DNA of 64,000 nucleotides from CADCWK01 sp035944555 (GCA_035944555.1 DASZAY010000026.1:124001-188000); one strand, 5' to 3'. Positions 36,060-44,606 are shown, numbered from the stretch's first letter. Translations and numbers: made by a program. The notes: generated by a model from the sequence alone, not told the origin.

Positions 36060-36812
36060 CTACGTCGTCGCGGCCCGCACGACCGTCGTGACCTGCCCGT
36101 CGTCACCGATCTCGTGGAAGGCGACCATCGGGGCTGAGATGTGGTCGAACCGCTCGGCCTGCTCCTCCCAGTCCATCCGGGCGGCGAACCCGACCGCCGG
36201 CGCCACCCTCACCGGGATCCTGCCGGCCATCGTCGTCATCGCGACGTGGTAGTGCCCGGCGAGCAAGGCCCGGACATTGCCGGCCGCGCCGAGGACGCCG
36301 AGCAGGTCGGCCCGGTCGCGCAGTTCCGGCCCGTCGCCTGGCTGACCCCAGACGAGGACCGGCGGGTGATGCGTGACCACGACGACCGGGCGGTCACCCG
36401 CCGCCATCAGCTCGTCCCGGAGCCAATCGAGCGTCTCCTGGCCAAGGTGCCCGCCCGGCTCGCCGGGAATGGTCGAGTCACAGAGCAGGTAGGACGTCGT
36501 CGCGGTCCGGTGGACGATGCTGATCGGCGCGGTGCTCCCGGAGGTGTCTTTGAGCAGACCGGCCCGGAACGCCGCCCGGTCGTCGCGGTTGCCGGGGCAG
36601 CAGAGGACGGGGACGGCACGAAGCGGCGCAAGGATCTCCCGGGCCTGTGCGTATTGTTCTGGAGTGCCGTCGTGGGCAAGGTCCCCGGAGACCACGACGG
36701 CATCGAGATGCGGCAGCGTGGGCGCGACCAGGGCGACGGCGGCACGGAATCGGTCGGCGCGACCGGCGGAGCCGTCGAGGTGCGGGTCACTAAGGTGGGC
36801 GATCAGCGGCAT
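36060..36812 (-). CDS. calcineurin-like phosphoesterase (CpdA-type)
   Basis: Class III metallophosphoesterase, 250 residues. Five metal motifs in order: SDPHLDG (DxH), VVSGDLAHDG (GDxxxxG), CPGNRDD (normally GNHD/E), VVVTHHPPV and AGHYHVA (GHxH-like). The layout is that of CpdA 3',5'-cyclic nucleotide phosphodiesterases. The His of the third motif is replaced by Arg. ATG 36812 has GGGAGAA upstream; the frame runs on to 37088 without coding character. No signal peptide, so cytoplasmic. Confidence 0.83.
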   Translation of the reverse strand: MPLIAHLSDPHLDGSAGRADRFRAAVALVAPTLPHLDAVVVSGDLAHDGTPEQYAQAREILAPLRAVPVLCCPGNRDDRAAFRAGLLKDTSGSTAPISIVHRTATTSYLLCDSTIPGEPGGHLGQETLDWLRDELMAAGDRPVVVVTHHPPVLVWGQPGDGPELRDRADLLGVLGAAGNVRALLAGHYHVAMTTMAGRIPVRVAPAVGFAARMDWEEQAERFDHISAPMVAFHEIGDDGQVTTVVRAATT

Positions 36813-37603
36813 TGGTGAGTTCTCCCGGGTGGTGAACCGACGGCCCGGCACGATCAGCAAGGACCGGGCCGGACGGCACAGGTTTGTCGCTACCGCCGAT
36901 GATCGCACCGGTAGTCCGGGTTGGCAGGATCCCCAGCTGATCCAATCTATCCCCGCCGTGCACCTGCCGACCGTCCCTCTGGGGAGTCGTGTGCCGCTCC
37001 CCTGCTCAGGTGAAGGGGACGGCGGCTGATCCACGTCCAGGGACTGAAGACACCGCACACCGAATCCCGTCAACGGTCCAGTGATCACCGCGGAGGTCGA
37101 GCCGAGGCGCCCTCACGGCACCCACGCGACACGGATGAGCGTCTCCCGGCGCTATCAGGGGCACGGGACCATTGACGGGGTCGAGTTGACCCGAAAATCC
37201 CGGCAGGTCAGGTATATCGACCGGGTGGACCATGAACCACCCGGGAGATAACCGACCCGCGCCGTCGGCATTTAGGACAGTCAATGGCACCAATTGTGTA
37301 TCACTTCATCCAGCGCCATGGTCGTGGAAACCTCAGCATCGGGGTCCCGCCATGCGAGATGAATCGATGAGAATCAAGGAGATGCACCAGGGGAAGCAGC
37401 AGGACAAGCAGGTAGCCCGGGACGCCAGTATCGCCACTCCACCGGCCCTGACCAGGGTCTGGGCTGGTGGAGTGGCGATGCGATCAGGGGCGACATCATG
37501 GCCAGTCCACTGGCCTGACATGCGCCCGGGCGTCGTTCCGCAACGGCCAGGTCCCGATCAATCGACCTTCATCTTCCTTCATTCATTCGAGGAGTTTCAT
37601 CCA
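36813..37603. other. 791-nt intergenic region with a 19-bp hairpin
   Basis: Divergent spacer between the phosphoesterase and the WGxxGxxG-type gene. Apart from the hairpin at 37430-37479, listed separately, I find no convincing gene. A 95-residue minus-strand frame (37006-37293) lacks a ribosome binding site and homology that I can recognise. The plus-strand gene is preceded by GAGGAG about 10 nt before its ATG. Confidence 0.4.
37430..37479. repeat. long inverted repeat (19-bp arms)
   Basis: Arms 37430-37448 and 37461-37479 are complementary over 19 positions with one G-T pair (outer part ATCGCCACTCCACC). The 12-nt loop can pair further. It lies 124 nt before the small secreted protein gene; it could be a terminator, an RNA structure in the leader, or a mobile palindrome. 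Confidence 0.7.
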
Positions 37604-37864
37604 ATGACGACCGGTATTCTCGTAACCCTGCGCGCCGCCGCGATCGCACTCGTCCTGGCATTTGGGATGGTCACCGTTGGCCACGTCTCGGCGCAGGACG
37701 CCTCCCCCGCCACCAACGCGGTTTCCGAGGCCACCAACGAGGACGAGGGCTTCGACGACTGGGGCCTCCTTGGCCTCCTGGGTCTGGCCGGTCTGGCCGG
37801 GCTGCTTCGCCGCCCGCAGCCGGTGGTCCACACGACTGACCGCACCACCGAGCCGCGCCGCTAA
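37604..37864 (+). CDS. small exported WGxxGxxG-type protein
   Basis: Protein of 86 residues with an N-terminal signal peptide (hydrophobic core about 9-24, ending VGHVSAQ), a short Asn/Asp/Glu/Ser/Thr-rich segment, and a C-terminal hydrophobic helix DDWGLLGLLGLAGLAGLLRR followed by a basic tail. The WG-x-x-G-x-x-G pattern with Leu and then Arg-Arg is that of WGxxGxxG(-CTERM) proteins, a small family thought to be sorted to the membrane or surface; function unknown. ATG 37604 is supported by GGAG upstream. It stands alone, between an unusual hairpin and the XRE regulator. Confidence 0.75.
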   Translation: MTTGILVTLRAAAIALVLAFGMVTVGHVSAQDASPATNAVSEATNEDEGFDDWGLLGLLGLAGLAGLLRRPQPVVHTTDRTTEPRR

Positions 37865-38045
37865 TCCAGCACGCTGTCTGGCTTCTGAGAGGAGCTGATA
37901 CGTTCGTGACGGACGTAGCTCCGCCCGTTCTCCAGTGACACGGTGTGGCGAGTTTCACAACCGACCCGACACACCGTACGCTGCTGGAGCTGTTGCAGGA
38001 CACCTTGGATCCGCGGCTCGGCCGTGATCTCGACCGGTCTCAGCG

Positions 38046-38098
38046 CAGGACCCAGAATGGCCCCGGCGATTTGTTCGCCGGGGCCATTCTGGGTCCTG
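38046..38098. terminator. 24-bp perfect palindromic hairpin
   Basis: Arms 38046-38069 and 38075-38098 are perfectly complementary over 24 bp with a TTTGT loop. It lies 11 nt beyond the stop of the minus-strand XRE regulator and 181 nt after the small exported protein, so it can terminate both. No U-run follows on either strand, and the stem is longer than usual for a terminator. Confidence 0.65.
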
Positions 38099-38108
38099 TT
38101 GCAGGTAA

Positions 38109-38906
38109 CTATCGTCTCGATCCGGCAGCCGCACGTAGCGCATCGGTCGTCCGCTCGTCAGCCGGGTAGAACGCCTCGATTGACAACTCCGCGGCCGTGA
38201 TGTCGATCGCGGTCCCGAACGTGGTGATGGTGCTGATCAGCGCCAGCTCGCCGTCGCCGTGGCGAAGCCGAAGCGGGACGGCAATCCCGACCTCGTGCCC
38301 GACGGCTTCCCCGTCCGGCTCGGGGTAGGCGGTGAGTTCGGCGTAGAGCGCGACCAGGCGCTCGTCGGCCGTCAGATCGACCTGCTGCCGGAGCCGGCCG
38401 AGCAGGTGTGCCCGCCACTCCGCCAGGTTGACGATGCGTGGTGCGAGACCGTCCGGGTGGAGCGAGGCACGGAGGACGTTGGCCGGCGTCGCGAGTAGTT
38501 CACGCGGCAGTCCTACCGTCAGCACCCCCAGCGCGGCGTTGGCCTCGACGATCTCCCAGTGGCGGTTGACGACGACCGCAGGGTACGGCTCGTGGCCGCG
38601 CAGGATCTGCCGGATCGCTGCCCGGACCGGCCCGAGCGGCGGCGCGTCGAGCTCCGTCTCGGTGTAGGCGGGGGCAAACCCGCCGGCCAGGCAGAGTCTG
38701 TTGCGCTCACGCAGGGGCACGTCCATCTCCTCGGCCAGGCGGATGATCATCTCCCGCGATGGCTGCGACCGCCCTGTCTCGATGAACGACAGGTGGCGGG
38801 TCGAGACGTCTCCCCGGCCAGCAAGCTCCAGTTGGCTGAGGCGGCGCGCCTCCCGCCACTGACGAAGCAACTGCCCTACAGGCTGTCCAGCCAGTGCGGC
38901 GGCCAT
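38109..38906 (-). CDS. XRE-family regulator with MmyB-like ligand-binding domain
   Basis: Transcription regulator of 265 residues. N-terminal helix-turn-helix (about 10-65): LLRQWREARRLSQLELA, VSTRHLSFIETGRSQPSREMI. The rest matches the MmyB-like PAS-type domain: PAVVVNRHWEIVEANAAL, NVLRASLHPDGLAPRIVNLAEW, and AVPLRLRHGDGELALISTITTFGTAIDIT. These domains bind small ligands such as fatty-acid-like molecules in known members; the ligand here is not known. ATG 38906 has AAGGG upstream. The membrane/NTF2 pair upstream on the same strand is a possible target. Confidence 0.87.
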   Translation of the reverse strand: MAAALAGQPVGQLLRQWREARRLSQLELAGRGDVSTRHLSFIETGRSQPSREMIIRLAEEMDVPLRERNRLCLAGGFAPAYTETELDAPPLGPVRAAIRQILRGHEPYPAVVVNRHWEIVEANAALGVLTVGLPRELLATPANVLRASLHPDGLAPRIVNLAEWRAHLLGRLRQQVDLTADERLVALYAELTAYPEPDGEAVGHEVGIAVPLRLRHGDGELALISTITTFGTAIDITAAELSIEAFYPADERTTDALRAAAGSRR

Positions 38907-38981
38907 GCCCGTCCCTTCCACTGGGCGGCCCGAAACCGGACCGGCCCAGCTAGCCCGATCCGATCCCTTACCGCGCGCTGA

Positions 38982-39419
38982 TTACCTGGCCACCGGCTGG
39001 CGTCCAACCCGGCGTAGCTGCAGGAGTTGCCACTCGGTCAGCCCGAGCAGGACGACGGCCTGCAGGACGATGAACGCGCTACCCAGCCCATTCGGCCCGG
39101 GCCATGGTGTGAACAGGAGGATGACGCTCTCCGCGATCCAGAACATGTTCAGCGCGATGATCGCCCGGATGGCTGGTCTCGCGATGACCGGCCGGCTGGC
39201 GACCAGAGCGACGGCCGCGACGAAGAGCAGCAGAAACGCCCCCGCCCCGGCCAGCAGTCCGGCTGGCAACCCGAGCAGATCGTCCAGCAGCGTCGCTCCG
39301 GCCAGCATCAGACCACCTGTCGCGCCGGTCAGGATACCGTCGGCCATCAGCGCCCGGCGAAGCCCGGTGGTCATTGGTAGCCGTGTTTCACCAGGCTGCT
39401 TCATCATCAGAGTGGTCAT
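38982..39419 (-). CDS. four-helix membrane protein, unknown
   Basis: Encodes 145 residues with four predicted membrane helices: ADGILTGATGGLMLAGATLL, AGLLAGAGAFLLLFVAAVALV, AIIALNMFWIAESVILLF, and AFIVLQAVVLLGLTEWQLL. No family that I can name with confidence. ATG 39419 has GGGGAGGGA upstream and lies 2 nt after the stop of the NTF2-like gene, so the two form an operon, probably with the XRE regulator 75 nt further on. Confidence 0.75.
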   Translation of the reverse strand: MTTLMMKQPGETRLPMTTGLRRALMADGILTGATGGLMLAGATLLDDLLGLPAGLLAGAGAFLLLFVAAVALVASRPVIARPAIRAIIALNMFWIAESVILLFTPWPGPNGLGSAFIVLQAVVLLGLTEWQLLQLRRVGRQPVAR

Positions 39420-39421
39420 GG

Positions 39422-39802
39422 CTATCCCTCCCCGCCCGGCATCCGGTCGATGAAGCCGACGACCGCACGCAGCCGCCCGTCCTCGGCGAGTTCGCAGACG
39501 TCGGTGCCGGCGATGACCGTCTGGTCCGTGCCGACGGGGCCGAGCTCCCACGAAAATCGGACCCGGTCGGCGAAGCCGTCGACACCCGGCGCGAGCCGGA
39601 ACGCGAAGCCGGGGAACTGCCCCTGCGCCGCGCCGATCATCGCCTCGATCCCGTCGTGGCCCGTCCCCGTCATCATGGGATCGACATAGGTCGCGCCGTC
39701 CGCGAATGCCGCGGCGACTGCGGTCCGTCGTGCCGCCGGGTCACCCGCGTTCCAGGCGGCGATGTACCGCTCGGCGACGGCTGCGTAATTGATGGAGGTC
39801 AT
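39422..39802 (-). CDS. SnoaL/NTF2-like protein
   Basis: Nuclear-transport-factor-2-like fold, 126 residues. It has the usual order: helix NYAAVAERYIAAWNAGDPAARR, the strand YVDPMMTGTGHDGIEAMIGAA, FPGFAFRLAPGVDGFADRVRFSWELGP and a C-terminal strand RAVVGFIDRM. Members are isomerases, cyclases or dehydratases, or bind small ligands; activity here unknown. First gene of a probable operon with the membrane protein. Confidence 0.8.
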   Translation of the reverse strand: MTSINYAAVAERYIAAWNAGDPAARRTAVAAAFADGATYVDPMMTGTGHDGIEAMIGAAQGQFPGFAFRLAPGVDGFADRVRFSWELGPVGTDQTVIAGTDVCELAEDGRLRAVVGFIDRMPGGEG

Positions 39803-39928
39803 GGGTCGTACTCCCGTCTCGTCCTCGTGCCAGCCGGGTCCGGTGACCTCGGCTCTGCGACGAGGATGCGACGGGATCGACGGCCGGACGATTACCCGGC
39901 AGGTAATGACCGGGGGTTCACCGGAAGT

Positions 39929-40735
39929 TCACCGCGGGGCGTCCAGCGCCGTCAGCCCTGTCTGGCGGGACCACCTGACGAAGCGGCGGGCGGTCCGGGC
40001 GCGGCCGAGCCGGGCGAGCGGTCCGAGCGGCTCCGTGTGGCCACGCTGGATCGCGGCGACCGATTCCAGGAGCGGATGCCACTGGTCCGGGGCGTTTGTC
40101 CGGAGCCGATCGACGGCGGCGCGTTTGGTGACGATCTCGCCGTCCCGGACCGTTACGAGGATGCGGCAGAGTGTGGCCACAGTCCAGACCAGTTCCTCCT
40201 GCCGCAGCAGGCGAGGCAGGGCAAGGACCGACTGCCACGGTGCCCAGTAGTCGGCCAGGTTGTAGCGCATCGCCCCCAGCACGTCGTCCCACGTCACCGG
40301 CAGTCCCAGTGCGGCTGGCGGGGGACCGAGCAGCCTGATGCCGCGCTCCCGGACCACCCAGCGGGTGACGGCGTTGAGGTCGGCGCCTCCGTCCGGCCGG
40401 TACAGGGCATCGCGGAACGTCGGGCGCGGGATCGCCTCATCGCCATCGCCCCGCAGAGCGCGGAGCGTCACGTAGCCCACGTCCAGCCGCCGCGCAAGCT
40501 GGTGTCGCCGAGCCAGCCCCTTGTGCAGGTCCCTGATGGCGTTCACCTGCGCGGCGTCGGGCGCGGTTGGTAGCGCGACGACGACATCGATATCACTCGT
40601 GGGTGGGTCGAACCCGTCCAGGAGGACGAGGGACCCGAACACGTACGCCCCGACCGGTTCCATCGGCAGCCCGCCCAGCCCGGTGGCCAGGTCATCGAGC
40701 AGCGCGGCGACGTCCGGCGGCACCGCCGCGGTCAT
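39929..40735 (-). CDS. AadA-like nucleotidyltransferase (DUF4111)
   Basis: Encodes 268 residues. Nucleotidyltransferase motif YVFGSLVLLDGFDPPTSDIDVVV (GS...D-x-D) near residue 30, then a helical C-terminal half with YNLADYWAPWQSVLALPRLLRQEELVW and KRAAVDRLRTNAP, like the C domain of streptomycin/spectinomycin adenylyltransferases. It may modify a small molecule, but resistance cannot be claimed: a gene in a chromosomal metabolic context with no mobile elements may serve another substrate. ATG 40735 overlaps the stop of the FGGY kinase gene (ATGA), so it is translated with it. Confidence 0.75.
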   Translation of the reverse strand: MTAAVPPDVAALLDDLATGLGGLPMEPVGAYVFGSLVLLDGFDPPTSDIDVVVALPTAPDAAQVNAIRDLHKGLARRHQLARRLDVGYVTLRALRGDGDEAIPRPTFRDALYRPDGGADLNAVTRWVVRERGIRLLGPPPAALGLPVTWDDVLGAMRYNLADYWAPWQSVLALPRLLRQEELVWTVATLCRILVTVRDGEIVTKRAAVDRLRTNAPDQWHPLLESVAAIQRGHTEPLGPLARLGRARTARRFVRWSRQTGLTALDAPR

Positions 40736-42276
40736 GCGGTGCCCATGCCAGCCGTGACCTGGATGGCGGCGAGCGCGTGGAGCTGGTCCCGGGTGTTCTC
40801 GTAGAGGTCGCGGTAGATCGGATAGAGCGTGTCGTAGATCTCCCGGCTGGCGGGGTCCGGACGCAACTCCTCGGCGATCGTCACCCACTGTCCCCGGAGC
40901 GCCTTTAGGTCCGGAATCAGCCCGGTCGCGAGCCCGGCGAGGAAGGCATCACCGAAGGCCGCGCCGGTCGTCCGCTCCGGCACATCCTGCGGTACGCCCG
41001 TGACATCTGAGACGACCTGCAGCCAGGTCCGGTTGCGGGCACCACCGCCGACCGCGACCAGTCGCTTCGGCGCCGAGCCCATCGCCGCCATCGTCTCGAG
41101 ATTGTGCCTGACCCCGTAGGCCGTCCCCTCCAGCGCGGCGCGGTAGAGATGGGCGCGGGAGTGGTTTAGCGACAGTCCGGCGTACATGCCGCGAGCGTCG
41201 GGGTCGTTGATCGGCGTGCGCTCGCCGGCGAAGAACGGCAGGCAGACCAGCCCGCCGGACCCGGCTGGCACCGACGCGGCGAGGTCGCCAAGCGCGGCGT
41301 AGGCATTCGGCCCACCCGCCCGCTCGGCCGCCAGCTCCGGCCCACCGAGCGTGTCGCGGCCCCAGCGCGTCAGCGCGCCGGCGGCCGAGAGCCCGCCAGA
41401 AATCCCGAATGTCCCGGGCAGCACGTAATGGGCACTCCACATCCGGCGGTCGGCGTAGGGAGCGGCCGTCTGCTGGATAAAGAACAGCGTCGTGCCGTAC
41501 ATCACCACCATGTCGCCCGGCTCGGTGACCCCGACGCTGATCGCCTCGGCGGCCGCGTCGATCGTCCCGATGGTCACGGGCGTCCCGACCGGCAGTCCGG
41601 TCTCCTCCGAGGCGGCGGCGGTGACCGTGCCGGCGAGTTCGGAGGCCGGCGCGATCCGGGGCAGCCGGTCGAGGTCGGTGATCGGGCCGGCGAAGCGCTC
41701 GTCCCACCGCCCAGCCCGCAGGTCGATCAGCGGGTTGTAGTAGGACGCCGTGTGGGTGTCCATCACCCGCTCGCCGGTCAGCCGGAGCACGACGTACGAC
41801 GACGCCGTCAGGAAGGTCGCCGTCCGCTCGTAGATCTCCGGCTCGTGGTTGCGGATCCAGAGGATCTTGGGACCCATCGCCTGCGACGTCAGCGTCATCG
41901 AGGCGAGGTCGTACATCGCGTCCTCCCCGAAGTGGTCGTTGAGCCAGTCGATCTCGGCGCCGGCACGGGCGTCGATCCCGTAGAGGATGCCCTTGCGCAG
42001 CGGCCGCCCGTCGGCGTCGACCGGCAGCAGGCACGGCCCGATCGCGCTGATCGCGACGCCCTTCACTTCTCCGTCGGCGCCGGACAGAAGCTGCTGGCAG
42101 GCCCGGACGACATCCCCCCACCAGACGGCATCGGCGTCCTGCTCCCACCAGCCGGGTCGCGGGTTGTCGACGCCGTGCTCGATCACGGTTTCCCCCACGA
42201 CCTGTCCGTCCGGCGTGCAGAGCACGCCTTTGGTGCTGGACGTACCGATATCAATTCCGAGCAACAGTTCCGTCAC
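40732..42276 (-). CDS. FGGY-family carbohydrate kinase (xylulokinase-like)
   Basis: Sugar kinase of 514 residues, the usual FGGY length. N-terminal phosphate motif LLGIDIGTSSTKGVLC, GPGWWEQDAD-like PRPGWWEQDADAVWW, GYDARAG-like YGIDARAGAEIDWL, the central TIGTIDAAAEAISVGV, and the FGGY signature region GARNRTWLQVVSDVTGVPQDVPE. The overall pattern is like xylulokinases, but the substrate could be xylulose, ribulose or another polyol. Its stop overlaps the nucleotidyltransferase start. It is divergent from the mannosyltransferase with a 205-nt spacer. Confidence 0.87.
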   Translation of the reverse strand: MTELLLGIDIGTSSTKGVLCTPDGQVVGETVIEHGVDNPRPGWWEQDADAVWWGDVVRACQQLLSGADGEVKGVAISAIGPCLLPVDADGRPLRKGILYGIDARAGAEIDWLNDHFGEDAMYDLASMTLTSQAMGPKILWIRNHEPEIYERTATFLTASSYVVLRLTGERVMDTHTASYYNPLIDLRAGRWDERFAGPITDLDRLPRIAPASELAGTVTAAASEETGLPVGTPVTIGTIDAAAEAISVGVTEPGDMVVMYGTTLFFIQQTAAPYADRRMWSAHYVLPGTFGISGGLSAAGALTRWGRDTLGGPELAAERAGGPNAYAALGDLAASVPAGSGGLVCLPFFAGERTPINDPDARGMYAGLSLNHSRAHLYRAALEGTAYGVRHNLETMAAMGSAPKRLVAVGGGARNRTWLQVVSDVTGVPQDVPERTTGAAFGDAFLAGLATGLIPDLKALRGQWVTIAEELRPDPASREIYDTLYPIYRDLYENTRDQLHALAAIQVTAGMGTA

Positions 42277-42400
42277 GGTCGCCTATCCTCTCGCCTCATC
42301 GCGTAACTGAAATCGATTCCACCCCGTCATTATGCCCTGACGGCCCGTCGTGTCACGCATCCGCCCCCAGCGGGTTGCCCATAGGACGGCGGGGAGCGCC

Positions 42401-42409
42401 TGCTATCCT
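42401..42409 (+). promoter_or_regulatory. extended -10 promoter of the mannosyltransferase gene
   Basis: TGC-TATCCT, 72 nt before the ATG. No -35 at the right distance. Same pattern as at mreB and typA. Confidence 0.45.
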
Positions 42410-42481
42410 TCGCGGGCTTCGTCGCCCCCGATCCGATTCCGTCCCCAAACCCCGACGCCCCACCCCGGAGAGCCGGCCAGC

Positions 42482-43846
42482 ATGACCCCATCCACCGCTG
42501 CCAAGGCCGAACCCCGCCGCGCGACCGGCTCTGATCGCTTCACCTTCCCGCTGCTGGTTGGCGCCGTCCACTTCATCGTCGTCCAGCTCGCGGCCGCACT
42601 GGCGTCGCTCTACGGGACGGTCCGGGATGATCCGCGGAATGACGTCCCCGGCGCACTGGAATCTGCCCCGCAGTTCTACAAGGGTGACCCGTACGGCCCG
42701 GCCGACCTCGGCGGCCTGATCCAGCGCCTGGTGGAACCGCTCCGGTCATGGGACGGGCTCTGGTACACCTACATCGCCGACCGGGGCTACGCCGATTTTT
42801 CCAATGCCAATCCAGCCTACTGGCCGCTCTATCCATGGATGATGGAGCTCGGTAACCGGATCACCGGCTGGCCGATCGAGGTCGTCGGCTGGCTGATCGC
42901 CAACGTCGCCTTCATCGTGGCGCTGCTGTTCGTCTACTGGATCGTCCAGCTGGATTTCGACCGTCAGATCGCCCGGATCGCCCTCTGGGTGCTGGCGCTG
43001 TTCCCGATGGCCGTGTTCTTCTCGGCGGTCTATACCGAGTCGTTGTTCCTCGCCCTGGCTGCGGGCGCGCTCTACTTCGCCCGGACCAACTCATGGGCGC
43101 TGGCTGGCATTCTCGGGTTGCTGGCCGCCCTGAGCCGCTCGAACGGCGTGATGCTACTCCTGCCGTTCGCCGTGCTGTTCATCCAGCAGTACGGCTGGTC
43201 GCCCCGCCGCTGGGTGACGACCGGTCTGGCGTCGGCTGCCTTCGCCATCCTCCCGATCCTCGGCCCGTTGCTGTTCTACCTCTACCTCGACGGCGAGGGG
43301 ATCGAGCAGACGCCGACCACCCCGGCCTTCGTCGAGGTCCAGGGACAGTGGTACCGGTACACCGCACCCCCATGGGAGACGTTCCGCTGCGCCGTCGCTG
43401 GCTGTACCGGCCCCGCCGATCACGAGTACATCCCGGAGAATTTCCAAGTCAATGGCGCTGACTGGCAATGGGCCAGCGACCTGATCGATGACCCGTCCTG
43501 GGACAACGTCACCTCCTACGCGTGGCGTGACACCTTCGCCAACAGCGATACGGTCGAACTGGTCGCCCTGTTGCTGTTCATCGGGCTGGCGATACTCGGG
43601 CTCCGGACGACGCCGCTCTACTACTCGGCCTACCTGCTGCCGCCCTTGCTGTTCCCGCTGTTCCAGCCGGGCGCTATTCACCCGCTGATGAGCATCCCGC
43701 GGTTCGGCATCGTGCTGTTCCCGCTGTTCGTCGTGCTGGCGCTGCTGCTTCAGCGCCGCGGCCCCCGAATCGCCTGGCTAGCCGTCTCGACCGCGCTGCT
43801 CGTCCTGTTCACCGTCCAGTTCGCCCACTGGTACTGGGTGTCCTAG
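42482..43846 (+). CDS. PIG-V-like mannosyltransferase (membrane glycosyltransferase)
   Basis: Multi-spanning GT-C-type glycosyltransferase of 454 residues. After a soluble N terminus and first helix, an extracellular loop carries LRSWDGLWYTYIADRGYADF with an acidic site (WDG), as in PIG-V/GPI mannosyltransferase-II-like bacterial proteins. About nine more hydrophobic helices follow, with FPMAVFFSAVYTESLFLALAAGALYFAR and LLAALSRSNGVMLLLPF; the latter motifs are family hallmarks. It probably transfers mannose from a polyprenyl donor on the outer side of the membrane. ATG 42482 has GGAG upstream; 130 nt of open frame before it are not coding. Confidence 0.85.
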   Translation: MTPSTAAKAEPRRATGSDRFTFPLLVGAVHFIVVQLAAALASLYGTVRDDPRNDVPGALESAPQFYKGDPYGPADLGGLIQRLVEPLRSWDGLWYTYIADRGYADFSNANPAYWPLYPWMMELGNRITGWPIEVVGWLIANVAFIVALLFVYWIVQLDFDRQIARIALWVLALFPMAVFFSAVYTESLFLALAAGALYFARTNSWALAGILGLLAALSRSNGVMLLLPFAVLFIQQYGWSPRRWVTTGLASAAFAILPILGPLLFYLYLDGEGIEQTPTTPAFVEVQGQWYRYTAPPWETFRCAVAGCTGPADHEYIPENFQVNGADWQWASDLIDDPSWDNVTSYAWRDTFANSDTVELVALLLFIGLAILGLRTTPLYYSAYLLPPLLFPLFQPGAIHPLMSIPRFGIVLFPLFVVLALLLQRRGPRIAWLAVSTALLVLFTVQFAHWYWVS

Positions 43847-43919
43847 CCGACCCCGGTGGCTCCCGGCACCGACTGCCGGTCCCCGGTGACCAGCAAGACC
43901 GGTCCGGTCGTCAGACCGG

Positions 43920-43968
43920 GCAGGAGGGTGACTGGCCAGCATCCAGCGCCATCCAGTCACCCTCCTGC
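43920..43968. terminator. hairpin between convergent genes
   Basis: Arms 43920-43935 and 43953-43968 are perfectly complementary over 16 bp (core GGAGGGTGACTGG); 17-nt loop. Located between the mannosyltransferase and the Uma2 gene, likely a bidirectional terminator. Confidence 0.6.
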
Positions 43969-44039
43969 GTTACTCAGGCGGTGATCGTCTCCCGGCCGAT
44001 GTCGAGGATTCAGTTCGCCCCAACGTCCGCTCGGAACTG

Positions 44040-44606
44040 CTACTCGACGCTGGCGATGACGGCAGCGACGTCGACGGTAAACCCGGGCAACACCGTGCTG
44101 GCGTGGTGCCCCTGCTCATCCGGCTGGCGCTCCACGTACCGGTCACCCACCAGTGCCCAGACCGTCGCCGACCGCGCCTCAAGGTCGACCGTCCAGTACT
44201 CGCGGACGCCCACGCTCCGGTAGAGATTCCGCTTGGTAGTCAGGTCATGCGTCCGGGTCGATGGCGACAGAATCTCAATGATGAGGTCCGGCGCGCCGAT
44301 GATGCGATTCGCCATCACGATATCGTCGTGCGCAGCGGCCACGTAGAACAGGTCGGGCTGGACGAGCATCCCGCCCAGGTAGACGTCCATCGGTGATACG
44401 AAGACGCGCCCCAGCCTGCCCTGCATGACGACGGCGAAGAGCAGGGATGCCAGCGCCACCTGAACCGTCTGATGCAATGCGCTCGGAGACGGCATCTCGA
44501 TCAACGCGCCATCGATCAGCTCATATCGCCGGCCGTCATCGGGCAGTGCATCGTAGTCCGCGATGGTATGGGGGCCAGTGGTCTGTGCGGTCTGCCTGGC
44601 AACCAT
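44040..44606 (-). CDS. Uma2-family (DUF820) endonuclease-like protein
   Basis: PD-(D/E)xK-fold protein of 188 residues. Signature elements are GRRYELIDGALIEMP, VQPDLFYV and PDLIIEILSPSTRTHD, followed by KRNLYRSVGVREYWTVD. The catalytic pattern D...E-x-L is kept. Uma2 proteins are common in Cyanobacteria and Chloroflexota, often in many copies, sometimes linked to mobile DNA; their role is not settled. ATG 44606 has GGGAGGAC upstream. No transposon signs around it. Confidence 0.87.
   Translation of the reverse strand: MVARQTAQTTGPHTIADYDALPDDGRRYELIDGALIEMPSPSALHQTVQVALASLLFAVVMQGRLGRVFVSPMDVYLGGMLVQPDLFYVAAAHDDIVMANRIIGAPDLIIEILSPSTRTHDLTTKRNLYRSVGVREYWTVDLEARSATVWALVGDRYVERQPDEQGHHASTVLPGFTVDVAAVIASVE

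Noticed and set aside
37006..37293. Minus-strand open frame of 95 codons in the large intergenic region
   Set aside because: No ribosome binding site, no recognisable family and composition like other shadow frames.
37945..38169. Plus-strand open frame of about 75 codons
   Set aside because: It runs through the 24-bp palindrome and into the 3' end of the XRE regulator on the other strand; it is better explained by the hairpin.
39929..40735. Call as a true aminoglycoside resistance gene
   Set aside because: Only fold-level motifs are visible, the gene is coupled to a sugar kinase and there is no mobile context.
44040..44606. Uma2 gene as a sign of a transposon
   Set aside because: No transposase, terminal repeats or target duplication nearby; these genes are common in chromosomes of this type of bacteria.
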